NCBI GenBank assembly: GCA_963787415.1
Contig: CAWBCO010000007.1
Location: 310,001-374,000, forward strand
DNA: 64,000 bases
Reading direction: 5' to 3'
Origin: CAVUWL01 sp963787415
Lineage (GTDB): Bacteria > Actinomycetota > Thermoleophilia > Solirubrobacterales > 70-9
Shown here: positions 51,408 to 60,342 of the stretch, piece by piece
Layout of the letters: the number at the start of each line of letters is the position of its first letter
How positions within the stretch are numbered: the first letter of the stretch is position 1
The notes under the pieces: model-generated
The model's database searches: none
What the model was told of the DNA's origin: nothing
The model's input: only the letters and a program-made list of their open reading frames with translations
Made by a program: the position numbers and the translations under genes

Positions 51408-52754
51408 ATGCCGGGCGTGGTGATAGTCGGTGCCCAGTGGGGCGATGAGGGCAAGGGCAAGGTCACCGACCTGCTTGCCGAGAAGGCCGAGGTCATCGTT
51501 CGTTTCCAGGGCGGCAACAACGCCGGCCACACGATCGTCCGCGATGGTGATGAGTTCAAGTTCCACCTGATTCCCTCGGGAATCCTCTATCCGGAGAAGA
51601 CCTGCGTAATCGGCAACGGGGTGGTGCTTGACCCGCTCATCCTGCTCGGGGAGATCGACGGCCTGCGCCGGCGCGAGATCGATGTCGGAAACCTACGGAT
51701 CTCGGCCAACGCCCACCTGATCATGCCCTACCACGTGCTGCTTGACACCGCCGGTGAGACCAAGCTCGGCAAGCTCTCGATCGGCACCACGCGGCGCGGC
51801 ATCGGCCCCTGCTACGCCGATAAGGCTCTTCGTCTCGGGATCCGCGTTCAGGATCTGCTTGACGAGAAGATCCTTCGAACCAAGATCCGAGCCGCGCTGG
51901 AGCCAAAGCAGCAGGCGCTGCGCGAACTCACCGTGGCACGGCGCAAACTGCGCAAGGAGGCGGGCGAGGGCAGCGACCGCGAGGCAGTCGAGGTCACTCC
52001 CGATCCTCGCCTTGACCTGCACACGATGACCGAGGAACACGTCAGCTACGGACACCGCCTCGAGCCCCACATCGCCGATACCGCCCGCCTTTGCTGGGAC
52101 GCCCTTGACGATAACCGCACCGTGATCTTTGAGGGCGCCCAGGCAACGCTTTTGGACCTCGACCATGGCACCTATCCGTTTGTCACCTCCTCCAATCCGA
52201 TCGCCGGGGCCGCCTGCGTGGGGGCCGGCGTCGGTCCCACCGACATCGACGAAGTCTGGGGCATCGCCAAGGCCTATACGACTCGGGTCGGTGCCGGCCC
52301 GTTCCCGACCGAGCTGCACGATGAGATCGGTGAGCGAATGCTCGAGCAGGGTCATGAGTTCGGAACAACGACGGGGCGAGCGCGGCGATGTGGCTGGATC
52401 GATCTTGTCGCCCTCCGCTACGCCGTTCGACTCAACCGGATGAACGCGCTGACGATCACCAAGCTCGATGTGCTGCGCGGGATCAACCCGCTGCGGATCG
52501 CGGTGCGCTACCGCTCCAAGGAGGGCGCTGTCCTTGATCGGTTCCCCTACCACCAGTCGATCCTTCATTCCGCCATACCCGAGTATGAGGAGCTGGCTGG
52601 GTTTGAGGCCGACATCAGCGGCTGCCGCAGCGAGGCTGAGCTGCCAACTGAGGCACGCGAGTACCTGCGCTTCATCGCCGAGGGCGCAGGCGTCCCGATT
52701 CGCCTTATCGGCGTCGGGCCCGACCGTGAGCAGGTGATCTGGCTCGAGGGCTGA
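51408..52754 (+). CDS. purA: Adenylosuccinate synthetase
   Basis: PurA makes adenylosuccinate from IMP, aspartate and GTP. The protein of 448 residues shows QWGDEGKGKVTDLLAEKAEV (P-loop and catalytic Asp13), FQGGNNAGHTIV with the catalytic His, GTTRRGIGPCYADKA, VIFEGAQATLLDLDHGTYPF and TTTGRARRCGWIDLV. It is a little longer than the usual 430 residues, with an insert around residues 165-205. The start is at ATG 51408. No regulatory motif was recognised in the 114-base gap. Confidence 0.96.
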   Translation: MPGVVIVGAQWGDEGKGKVTDLLAEKAEVIVRFQGGNNAGHTIVRDGDEFKFHLIPSGILYPEKTCVIGNGVVLDPLILLGEIDGLRRREIDVGNLRISANAHLIMPYHVLLDTAGETKLGKLSIGTTRRGIGPCYADKALRLGIRVQDLLDEKILRTKIRAALEPKQQALRELTVARRKLRKEAGEGSDREAVEVTPDPRLDLHTMTEEHVSYGHRLEPHIADTARLCWDALDDNRTVIFEGAQATLLDLDHGTYPFVTSSNPIAGAACVGAGVGPTDIDEVWGIAKAYTTRVGAGPFPTELHDEIGERMLEQGHEFGTTTGRARRCGWIDLVALRYAVRLNRMNALTITKLDVLRGINPLRIAVRYRSKEGAVLDRFPYHQSILHSAIPEYEELAGFEADISGCRSEAELPTEAREYLRFIAEGAGVPIRLIGVGPDREQVIWLEG

Positions 52755-53177
52755 GCCGGCTCCATCCAGAGGCCGCCGCGGGGCTCGCCGATCGGGACCC
52801 ACTGATGCCCAGCGGTCCGGCGGTATTGATCGCGGCCAGTGATCCATCGCCGTGACGAACGGACTCTAGTGAACCACATCGGTGAAGGCAAGGTTCAAGT
52901 CGATCGCGGTGTCTGCAAATCCCGGACAGCGCGCCCCCCGCTTGGCGACCTGCTCTGAGCTGCAATTCTGGGGCGCGGACGCGCCAAGGGGGCGAAGGTT
53001 GACCCAATCTCGCCGCTACTCGAGGCGCCGTTACTCTCCCCATGGCGCTCTTTTCCACCGGATGGGGGGTTTCTCTATTAGCGGATGCTGGTACTTTGAA
53101 CCCTGGGAGGGGCAAGATTTAGCTTTCAATGGCCGCAGCCCGCAACGGGCCGGCCAAAAAAGGAGAAACAGAGAAAT
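52755..53177. other. Intergenic region between purA and secreted-protein gene
   Basis: About 420 bases without a recognised gene. Its right end should hold the promoter of the 53178 gene, whose Shine-Dalgarno (AAAGGAG) ends 14 bases before the ATG. No purA terminator was recognised. Confidence 0.35.
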
Positions 53178-53936
53178 ATGCGCAAGCGCTTGATTTTGAT
53201 ACTCGCCACTGGGGCCGCAATCGCGGCTACCGCGTCTGCTGTGGCCCTAGCCGCCGCGCCCACCATCGTGCACGCGGGAAACCTGGTCCTCGAACTAAAC
53301 GGCGGGGTATCGCCAACGGCGCTGCCAAAGAACAAGCTGGCGCCGATCAGCCTCAACTTAAGTGGCGGGGTCTCGACCGCCAACGGCGCTCACCCGCCCG
53401 CATTGAAAGAACTGAACATCCTCACCGATAAGAACGGCACGATCAACGTCAAGGGCCTGCCGACCTGCAGCGCGGGCAAGCTCCAGGCCGAGGACACGGC
53501 GAAGGCCAAGGCGGCCTGCCCGACCTCGATCCTGGGCGAAGGAAAGACCAAAGTGCAGGTGGAATTTCCCGAATCGTCCCCGTTTAGCGCCGAAGGCCCA
53601 CTGGTCGTCTTTAACGGCGGTGAAAAGGGCGGCACCACGACGCTCTATGTTCAGGCCTATGTGGCGGTGCCGGCACCTACCGCGCTTGTCACCACGGTGA
53701 AGATCAAGAAGGTCAGCAAGGGTCCCTACGGGCTTCAGTCGGTGGCGTCGATCCCGACGATCGCCGGCGGCAGCGGCTCGGTGACCAAATTCGAACTCAC
53801 CCTCAACAAGAAGAAGCAGAAATACCTCGAGGCCAAATGTCCGAATGGGCGCTTCCTCGCCGAAGCCACCGCCACTTTCACTGACGGAACGACCGTTAAG
53901 GGCCAGGTAGTCAGGCCCTGTAAGTCAAAGGGCTAA
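53178..53936 (+). CDS. Secreted protein of unknown function
   Basis: The protein of 252 residues has a signal peptide (KRLILILATGAAIAATASAV, cleaved near ALAAA). The mature part is beta-rich and Lys/Thr/Gly-rich, with the conserved stretches SPTALPKNKLAPISLNLSGG and LKELNILTDKNGTINVKGLP, and four Cys (PTCSAGK, ACPTSIL, KCPNGRF and RPCKSKG). I recognise the pattern as a Thermoleophilia exported family but know no function. A strong terminator follows 55 bases after the stop, so it is monocistronic. Confidence 0.75.
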   Translation: MRKRLILILATGAAIAATASAVALAAAPTIVHAGNLVLELNGGVSPTALPKNKLAPISLNLSGGVSTANGAHPPALKELNILTDKNGTINVKGLPTCSAGKLQAEDTAKAKAACPTSILGEGKTKVQVEFPESSPFSAEGPLVVFNGGEKGGTTTLYVQAYVAVPAPTALVTTVKIKKVSKGPYGLQSVASIPTIAGGSGSVTKFELTLNKKKQKYLEAKCPNGRFLAEATATFTDGTTVKGQVVRPCKSKG

Positions 53937-53990
53937 GAGAGTCAATCACCCGTGGGCCAATGAAGCCATTCCCTCGCGGGACACCAAAGC

Positions 53991-54024
53991 ATAGAAAGGG
54001 CGGCCACTCGGCCGCCCTTTCTAT
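53991..54024 (+). terminator. Strong hairpin terminator
   Basis: ATAGAAAGGGCGGCC, loop ACTC, then GGCCGCCCTTTCTAT make a perfect 15-bp stem, followed by TGCCCTTCT. It ends transcription of the 53178 gene. The left arm is A-rich and the right arm T-rich, so it can also serve transcripts arriving from the right. Confidence 0.8.
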
Positions 54025-54029
54025 TGCCC

Positions 54030-54447
54030 TTCTACCCAGCTCGCCTGAACCGCCCACTGACCTGGTGGCAGTTACTGCCTCGCGGTGGCCAGCAGGATCT
54101 AGGGAGACGGAGGAGTTCGCCACTCCAGGCCACTGGGCAAGTCTCAGGCGAAGAGGCTCTTCGCAGCGACCTTAAGAGGCCGAGAACTTTGCGCTTCTTG
54201 TCGGTGACCATCCTCTGATCGAACCTCCCTCAACCGCTTGACCTCTTTGCCCGGCACATTGCCGCGAGTGTTTGGGCATCGCTGAGGGAACGTACTCAAT
54301 CGCGGGCCCTCGTCCCAGCCGAGCTCTTCAATGAGAACGCCGATCTGTAGCTCTCGCTATCAGCGGCCGGCCTGGTCGAAGAGCCTGCCTTTGCCTCCTC
54401 ATTGGAGTCGTGCCTCCTTTTCCGCACCAACACTGGGAACCGCTGCG
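54030..54447. other. Intergenic region downstream of mce operon
   Basis: About 420 bases lie between the bidirectional terminator and the end of the last mce gene. A plus-strand frame with scattered stops gives no recognisable protein. No further feature was found. Confidence 0.35.
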
Positions 54448-56001
54448 CTACTTTCCTTCCAGTTCGTAGGAATGCTGGTAGGTAGTTGAGGGGCCCGCTT
54501 TACCAATCGGACTAAACGGGGCCTGCTGCGTACAGCCCGGAGCAGGAATGGTGGCGGTGCTCGTCTGTCCGGCAAAGGCGAACTTCTTCAGCAGTTCGAA
54601 AAATTCGGTCGATTTTTTGGAATTGCCTTCAGCGCGCGCGCTGAAGGCGGGTTCATTGGGAGTATTGGGATTCAGCGAAGCGGTGATTCCCGAGCTGCAC
54701 TGGTTCGCCGAGAAGCTCGGCAGCCCGCTCGCCACGCCCTCGGCGAAAAGCGGCTGACTGTAGGCGCTGGCGCGATTGTTGGTTACGCGCCGAGAGAAGG
54801 TGGCCAGCGATTCAGGGTTGAGCGGACTGATCGTCCGCAAGTAGTGGAGGTGTTCTCCTTTGGCGTTTTCGGTGGGAAGAACAGGATTGGTCGCAACCGC
54901 CAGATTTGCCATTACACCGGTGATCTCGTGACCGTATAAGCCGAGGCCGGTGAGGATCGGGGTGAGGTTGCGAAGGAACGGATCGAGGGCTCGCAGCAGG
55001 GGCGGGAACTGGTTGCGAAGGAGCTTTCGGAGCGCTGGGAAGGCGGTCGGAGCGCGGGCGATCACCGGGGCAAAGCCATCGAAGAAGCCCTTCGCTTCTG
55101 GCGCCAGGTTCCCGAAGGCGATAAGCGTCGGAGACAGCTGGTGGGCAACAGGGACGAGCTGTCGGAAGAGTGGGGTGGCGTCGAGTGAGAACGTTTTGAG
55201 CCGGTTCAGGGTGAGCTTTGACTGATCGAGGAAGGTGGGGAAGGCCTGGAACAGAGCTTCAATATCAGTATCGCGACGGGCGGTGGTCTGAAATACGGCG
55301 TTGGAATTTCGAATCAGACTCGCCAGCTCGCCCTGACGACCACGGAGCGCCTCCAGGGCAACGGATCCGTTGCTGAACAACTGACGTACGGCGAGTCGTT
55401 GGGTATCGAGAATGCGAAAGAGGTGATCGAATTCGGTGAAGGTCGGGTTGAACTCCCCCAGGGCATTGGAGAGTGACGCACTCTGGCCGTTGATCGCGAC
55501 GGAAGCTTCCTGCATCCAACTCTGGAAGGCGGCCCGGGTCTTCGGGTTGAAGGTACGAAAGATCTCATCGAGCTGGACTGACTTTTCGACCTGAGCGGCC
55601 GGCAGGGTGCCGTTGTCAGGGAGTTTGGGCCCATTGCGGCTTCCGGGAGTGAGTTCGACATAGGTCTCCCCGAGAAGCGTCTTGGTGCGCAGGATAGCCC
55701 GGGTCGAAGCTGGCAACGGCGCGTACTTGTCTTCGATGTCGATCGTCGCCAGCGAGTGCCTGCGATTTGGGGCCAGCCCGATGTCTTGAACTTTGCCAAC
55801 GTCAACTCCTGAGATCCGCACATCTGACTGTTCGGCGAGCTGGGTGGCTTCGTCAAACGGGATCTTGATCACGTACGGCTGCGCTTTGAACGGCGTTGGG
55901 CCGCCGAAGGTGATCCAGAGAAAGAGGAAAATTCCAAAGCACGAGAGGGCAAATCCCGCGATCACCAGAAGCTGGGCTGTGCTGGGGGCGCGCTTACTCA
56001 T
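54448..56001 (-). CDS. MCE/MlaD-family protein, sixth gene of mce operon
   Basis: Mce proteins form a hexameric tube for lipid transport across the envelope. The protein of 517 residues starts at ATG 56001 (MSKRAPSTAQ) and overlaps the fifth gene (ATGA). It has one N-terminal helix (LLVIAGFALSCFGIFLFLWI), the MCE domain (about 40-130: EQSDVRISGVDVGKVQDIGL and TKTLLGETYVELTPG), then a long helical region and a C-terminal tail with two Cys (ANQCSSG and APGCTQQ). It is the last gene of the operon. A 55-residue acidic/Ser-rich C-terminus follows the second Cys region. Confidence 0.9.
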   Translation of the reverse strand: MSKRAPSTAQLLVIAGFALSCFGIFLFLWITFGGPTPFKAQPYVIKIPFDEATQLAEQSDVRISGVDVGKVQDIGLAPNRRHSLATIDIEDKYAPLPASTRAILRTKTLLGETYVELTPGSRNGPKLPDNGTLPAAQVEKSVQLDEIFRTFNPKTRAAFQSWMQEASVAINGQSASLSNALGEFNPTFTEFDHLFRILDTQRLAVRQLFSNGSVALEALRGRQGELASLIRNSNAVFQTTARRDTDIEALFQAFPTFLDQSKLTLNRLKTFSLDATPLFRQLVPVAHQLSPTLIAFGNLAPEAKGFFDGFAPVIARAPTAFPALRKLLRNQFPPLLRALDPFLRNLTPILTGLGLYGHEITGVMANLAVATNPVLPTENAKGEHLHYLRTISPLNPESLATFSRRVTNNRASAYSQPLFAEGVASGLPSFSANQCSSGITASLNPNTPNEPAFSARAEGNSKKSTEFFELLKKFAFAGQTSTATIPAPGCTQQAPFSPIGKAGPSTTYQHSYELEGK

Positions 56002-57410
56002 GGTGCGACGGTCGGTCCACAACCCTGGAGGCCTGCCTCACTCGGAGGGAGTACGGGCAGTTCGTTTGGCTTTGGGACGCGGGCAGTATTGAGAAGGGCT
56101 TTGAGGTATGGCCTAGCGTTGGCGAACCCGAAGGCGAGGTCAGAGCCGTTGCAGGAAACCATCACGATCGCCCGCTGCACCGGTCCGGCGGCGTCTTGCA
56201 GATTGAAGTCAGCGTTGAGATCGTGATTGAGCCAAGGTAGGTAGAAGAGGTAGCTCTGCTTCGCTCCCTTCGGCTTGTAGGAGAGCTCGTTGAGGAAACT
56301 GTTGAGACCGGCGAGAGAGTTACCGAAACCCGTCACCGTTTTCTTCAGCGCCCCGGATCCTTCCTTGGTATCTGTCAGCACCGGTCGAATCTGGCGGGTG
56401 AAGGGTCGGATCTGATCGCGAATCGGGCCGGTTGTCTGCTTGAAGAAACGCTCGGTTGACTTAAACGCAGGCGTCAGCGCCTGCGCCTGGGGAATGAGAC
56501 CAAAGAGCGCCGGGCGGGCAGCGGCGGTGAAGCGGTTGGAGCTGGAAAGACCGGCCTGGGCAGCCTGCAGGGTCGAGGGGAATTCCCGCAGCGCCGCCTG
56601 AATCGATCCCTGCTGGTTGGCGAAATTGCCGAGGGCTGCGTTGGAGGAGGTGACAAAGCGCTGGATCTCGCCGTCGTGGCGACCGAGTTCGGTGGTCAGC
56701 GATGAAAAGTCATGGATAACGTTGGCAAGCGCCACATGGCGTTTGGCGACTGCGCCATTGAGCTGGGAGACGTAGTGGGCAAAGGGCTGAAGTCGGCGAA
56801 ATGCCCCGGAGAGCTGGCGCCCGCGCCCGCCGATTCCCTGCGCCCCGCCGGCGAGGAGCAGCTGCAAATACTGGCGCGTATCGCCATCGAGGGTGGCGAG
56901 GAACTGGTCAAGGTTGACGTTGGGTTCAGTTTGGGAGACCGGAAAGTTTGCGCCGCTTTCGATATGGCGCTTCCCGCTTCCCGGTTCGACCTCGACAACC
57001 ATGTCGTTGAGTGGGGTTTTCGGCCGAAGCAGCATGCTCGCGTTGGGGTGGATCAGCTGCATGTATTTCGGCTCAATCTCAAGCCCGACCACGGCGTGGC
57101 CATCTTCAAGGTTGACCGAGCCAACCTTGCCGACCTGGATCCCGGCAATGTCGACTGCCTGTCCCTGTCCCGGGGTGATCGCCTGCGCGGTACTGAAATC
57201 GGCGGTGATGTGATCGAAACTTTCACCGACTATCGGCAACCAGGAGGGCAGTGAGGCTTTCTGCTCGACGAAGATGCCGAGCATCATCACCGTCCCCAGG
57301 ATGGCGAGTATCACGATCGCGGTCGTGTCTTTGCCGCGACCGCGGGCCTGGCGGACCAGCGAGGTGCGAAAGTGCTTGAAGCGGCTTACTTTGGGACCGC
57401 TGTCGCTCAT
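55998..57410 (-). CDS. MCE/MlaD-family protein, fifth gene of mce operon
   Basis: The protein of 470 residues has an N-terminal helix (AIVILAILGTVMMLGIFV) and the MCE domain with GQAVDIAGIQVGKVGSVNLE and MLLRPKTPLNDMVVEVEPGS. A long helical rod of heptad-like pattern follows, and the C-terminal region ends AFGFANARPYLKALLNTARV and GLQGCGPTVAP. Two cysteines (VSCNGSD and QGCGPT) lie in the last 60 residues. Its start overlaps the fourth gene's stop by four bases, and its stop overlaps the sixth gene's start. Confidence 0.9.
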   Translation of the reverse strand: MSDSGPKVSRFKHFRTSLVRQARGRGKDTTAIVILAILGTVMMLGIFVEQKASLPSWLPIVGESFDHITADFSTAQAITPGQGQAVDIAGIQVGKVGSVNLEDGHAVVGLEIEPKYMQLIHPNASMLLRPKTPLNDMVVEVEPGSGKRHIESGANFPVSQTEPNVNLDQFLATLDGDTRQYLQLLLAGGAQGIGGRGRQLSGAFRRLQPFAHYVSQLNGAVAKRHVALANVIHDFSSLTTELGRHDGEIQRFVTSSNAALGNFANQQGSIQAALREFPSTLQAAQAGLSSSNRFTAAARPALFGLIPQAQALTPAFKSTERFFKQTTGPIRDQIRPFTRQIRPVLTDTKEGSGALKKTVTGFGNSLAGLNSFLNELSYKPKGAKQSYLFYLPWLNHDLNADFNLQDAAGPVQRAIVMVSCNGSDLAFGFANARPYLKALLNTARVPKPNELPVLPPSEAGLQGCGPTVAP

Positions 57411-58915
57411 GGGGTGACCGCTTCTGGATCCGGAGGCCCGACCTGCCCCAACGGTCCATTCACATTGGGAGCGGGATTCTTGTAGCAGAGCACGTTCGTC
57501 TTCTGCGCCGGCTGACCGCCTAGCTGGGGCTGGGTACCGAGAAGCGGGGCAATCGTGTGACCGTAGTTGTCGGCCTCGCTGGCGGAATGCTGGAGTGGAT
57601 TGGGTTCGGCGACAAGCTGGCCACCGCCGCCAGCCTGGAGGCGCAGGAAGGGACCGTTTCCATCAAAATTCTGGCCAACACCGGCAAGGTTGCTGAGGGC
57701 ATAGAAGAATTCGCGGTAGTTGGGACCGCCGGTGCTGAACCGATCGTTGATCGTCTGGTTCCCAGTTGGTACCAACACCTTGGTCGTGCAGAGGCTGAGC
57801 TGGTTGAGCTCAGGCAACGCGTTGACCTTGCCCGCCTGGGCGGCCCCGGCGAGGCCGGGTGTCAGTTCGCGTAAGAGCTTTGCAACGCCACCTCCCTCCT
57901 TGCCGGTGAGCAGCGGGCGGACCTGATTGAGCCAAGGCTTGGAGGCGCTGATCAGCCCCGGCAGCGCCGCAACAGCAGGTGTTAGCTCGATCGCGTATGT
58001 GCGCAGTGGGGGCAGCGTTCGATCAAGACTTACCAGCGAGGTATGGGCGGTCTTTAGCGTCGGGGAAAGCAGGCGGATCGTGGTCGAGAGATTGGCTGAC
58101 TGGGCAGCGAGGGCACCGGTGAATACCTCGAAATTATCGATCAGTCCCTTCAGATCGGCTTCGCGGCTTGCGAAGGCGCCGAAGGTCTGCCCGGCGCCGA
58201 GAATCAGCCGCGAAAGGTCGCCATCTTGGGTGCCGAGGAAGGCATTGCTGACCTGGGCGCTGTAGCGTCCGGCCGTGCCCCCATAGTGCAGCGCCCCATT
58301 CAACCCTTCAGCTCCGGTCTTTCCCTGCACTTCGGGCAGCTGAGTGGCATCTTCAGCTGCGTTGGGCTTGCGGGTCAGCGCTTCGCCGTAGCTTTCCAGC
58401 AGATGGCTGAGATCAGCCCTGACCGGAGACTGCAGCGCGCTCAGGACTTCGTCGAGCTGGACCGCAGTGGATGTACGACTGACCGGGATTGTGGCCCCGC
58501 TTGACATTTCCGGAGCGCTTGGGCTGCCCGGATTGAGTTCGATGAAGAAGTTACCCTCGAGGAAGATCCGCGGGCGGATCTCGGCAAAGGCGTCGGAGTG
58601 GATCGGTCGTCCCGAACCTTCGACGGTGAAGGTCACCACCGTGTCATTGCCGTCGCGGCTCGAGGAGATCACCTGGCCGACTTCGACTCCAGCGATCCGC
58701 ACCGGTGACTTGTCTGCGATGTTGGCCGAATTGGAGAAGGTGGCCTTCAACTCATAGCCATAACTGGTGAAGGGAACGTGTCCGGTGAACGCTAGGTAGG
58801 GACCGATCGTGAAAATCAGGATGAAGATGATCGCGATCATCACGTTGCTCGGACGCCACTTGAAGCGACGGTTGCTGGCGCCCTGCCTGGTGTCGCGCTC
58901 GGGCAGGCGGCTCAC
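57407..58915 (-). CDS. MCE/MlaD-family protein, fourth gene of mce operon
   Basis: The protein of 502 residues begins at GTG 58915 (VSRLPERDTRQG), which overlaps the third gene's stop as GTGA; the longer frame up to 59029 lies within that gene. An N-terminal helix (VMIAIIFILIFTIGPYLAF) precedes the MCE domain (ADKSPVRIAGVEVGQVISSS and FLEGNFFIELNPGS). A helical region and C-terminal Cys pair follow (LSLCTTK and VLCYKN). The C-terminus is Pro/Gln/Gly-rich. Confidence 0.9.
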   Translation of the reverse strand: MSRLPERDTRQGASNRRFKWRPSNVMIAIIFILIFTIGPYLAFTGHVPFTSYGYELKATFSNSANIADKSPVRIAGVEVGQVISSSRDGNDTVVTFTVEGSGRPIHSDAFAEIRPRIFLEGNFFIELNPGSPSAPEMSSGATIPVSRTSTAVQLDEVLSALQSPVRADLSHLLESYGEALTRKPNAAEDATQLPEVQGKTGAEGLNGALHYGGTAGRYSAQVSNAFLGTQDGDLSRLILGAGQTFGAFASREADLKGLIDNFEVFTGALAAQSANLSTTIRLLSPTLKTAHTSLVSLDRTLPPLRTYAIELTPAVAALPGLISASKPWLNQVRPLLTGKEGGGVAKLLRELTPGLAGAAQAGKVNALPELNQLSLCTTKVLVPTGNQTINDRFSTGGPNYREFFYALSNLAGVGQNFDGNGPFLRLQAGGGGQLVAEPNPLQHSASEADNYGHTIAPLLGTQPQLGGQPAQKTNVLCYKNPAPNVNGPLGQVGPPDPEAVTP

Positions 58916-60342
58916 TTTGTCCCTTCCTTGCCGCTGCTGATCTGTCCCGAGGTCTTGGTGCCGTGATTCCCCGGAACGTTGCCGATCACGGTCTGCCCCG
59001 CGGAATACTTGACGTTGCCCGCTTCGCACTCCTTGGGCTGGCCGGGGGCCGCCGTGTTTGGATAGGGGTTGTAATGGAGATGATTTCTTTCTTCCGGGCC
59101 ATTGGCAGGCGCAGATGAAGGTGAGCCCTCATTGTTGGGACCTTCGGGCGGGGTGAACGACGTGAAGTTGAGCCAATTACCGAGACCGTTGGTCTGGCTG
59201 GTTGCGTTGGAGAAGTTTTTGAACACAAGAGTCAGGTAATTACAGGTGGTCTGGGCCGGAGCGATGAACTTGATCGCTGGGCCGAGGATGTGATTGGTGT
59301 CAACCAGCAGGTCAAGACCATTGAAAACGCCTGGTGCCCGTTGAAAGTCGAGCAACGCTTCCGCAGTCGGCGCCAACTGGGCAAAGAAAACCGGCGAGGC
59401 GTTTAGGACCGGGACTCCCGCATGCAGCGCAGCGGCGATCGTCGGCGAGGTTTCGGCAAGGGCCTTTGCTCCAGGTCTAAAGGCGGTGAAGAAGCGCTGG
59501 GATTCGTGCAGGAACGGTCTGAGTACGGGCAGATCGGCGTTTGCGGCGTCAAGCGTTGAGGGACTCTTGGAAATCGTTTCCTGGATGTAGGGGCGAGATA
59601 CTCGGGCGAAGGCCCCGAAGGTCTGATCGAGGGCTACGAAGAGGCTCGCGTTGGTGTCGGCCACCGGGGCGACGGTCGCGGAAAGGTCCTCGAGCGCCCG
59701 CCAAAAGCCGCCGAAGTTGGTTTGGGGGGCGACCAGGTTGCGCAGGGCCGGTTCACCGCTAACGAGGAGCTGCTGGAGCGAACCGATCGCTTCGTTTAGC
59801 TGAGGGCCGCGGCCGGCGAGGGCGTTGCCAAAGCCCGCCTCGTTCTGGCGAATTGCGGTGCGCGTTTTCGAGTTGAACATGTCAAAGAACTGGTCGATGT
59901 CAACCGGTTCGGGCCGCGCCGAAGAAAGCGGGACCGTTGCGCCAGCGGCAAATCCCTTGCGTGAGTTGCCGGGGATGATGTCTAGGTACTTGAGACCGAG
60001 CGGCGATTTGGGTCGAATGATCACGGTCGAGTTGACGGCAAGCGGTTCGACGCTCTTATCGAGCGTGAGAGAGAGCTTTGCCGCGAAACGGCCGTGGCCG
60101 AGCTGAATCGGGACCGCCGACTTGACTTTGCCGATCAGGGCTCCGCCGATACGAACGTCGTTGCCGGCGACCAGGGCATCGGCGTTGGGGACATCGACGT
60201 TGAGGTTGTAGGTGGAAACAAAGGGGAGGCCCTTGTTGGCGTTATAGGCGAGGAAGACAGCGACGAGGACGACCAGCACCGTGACCGCGCCGACCAGGAT
60301 CGGGCTGCTTGCAAGTCCGCTGATTCCGCTGCGATTTCTCAT
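58912..60342 (-). CDS. MCE/MlaD-family protein, third gene of mce operon
   Basis: The protein of 476 residues has an N-terminal helix (LVGAVTVLVVLVAVFLAYNA) and an MCE domain with AGNDVRIGGALIGKVKSAVP and RPKSPLGLKYLDIIPG. A helical stretch and a C-terminus with two Cys (TTCNYLT and KECEAGN) follow, ending in a Gly/Ser/Lys-rich tail. Both junctions are 4-base overlaps (ATGA upstream, GTGA downstream). It corresponds in position to MceC of actinobacterial operons. Confidence 0.9.
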   Translation of the reverse strand: MRNRSGISGLASSPILVGAVTVLVVLVAVFLAYNANKGLPFVSTYNLNVDVPNADALVAGNDVRIGGALIGKVKSAVPIQLGHGRFAAKLSLTLDKSVEPLAVNSTVIIRPKSPLGLKYLDIIPGNSRKGFAAGATVPLSSARPEPVDIDQFFDMFNSKTRTAIRQNEAGFGNALAGRGPQLNEAIGSLQQLLVSGEPALRNLVAPQTNFGGFWRALEDLSATVAPVADTNASLFVALDQTFGAFARVSRPYIQETISKSPSTLDAANADLPVLRPFLHESQRFFTAFRPGAKALAETSPTIAAALHAGVPVLNASPVFFAQLAPTAEALLDFQRAPGVFNGLDLLVDTNHILGPAIKFIAPAQTTCNYLTLVFKNFSNATSQTNGLGNWLNFTSFTPPEGPNNEGSPSSAPANGPEERNHLHYNPYPNTAAPGQPKECEAGNVKYSAGQTVIGNVPGNHGTKTSGQISSGKEGTK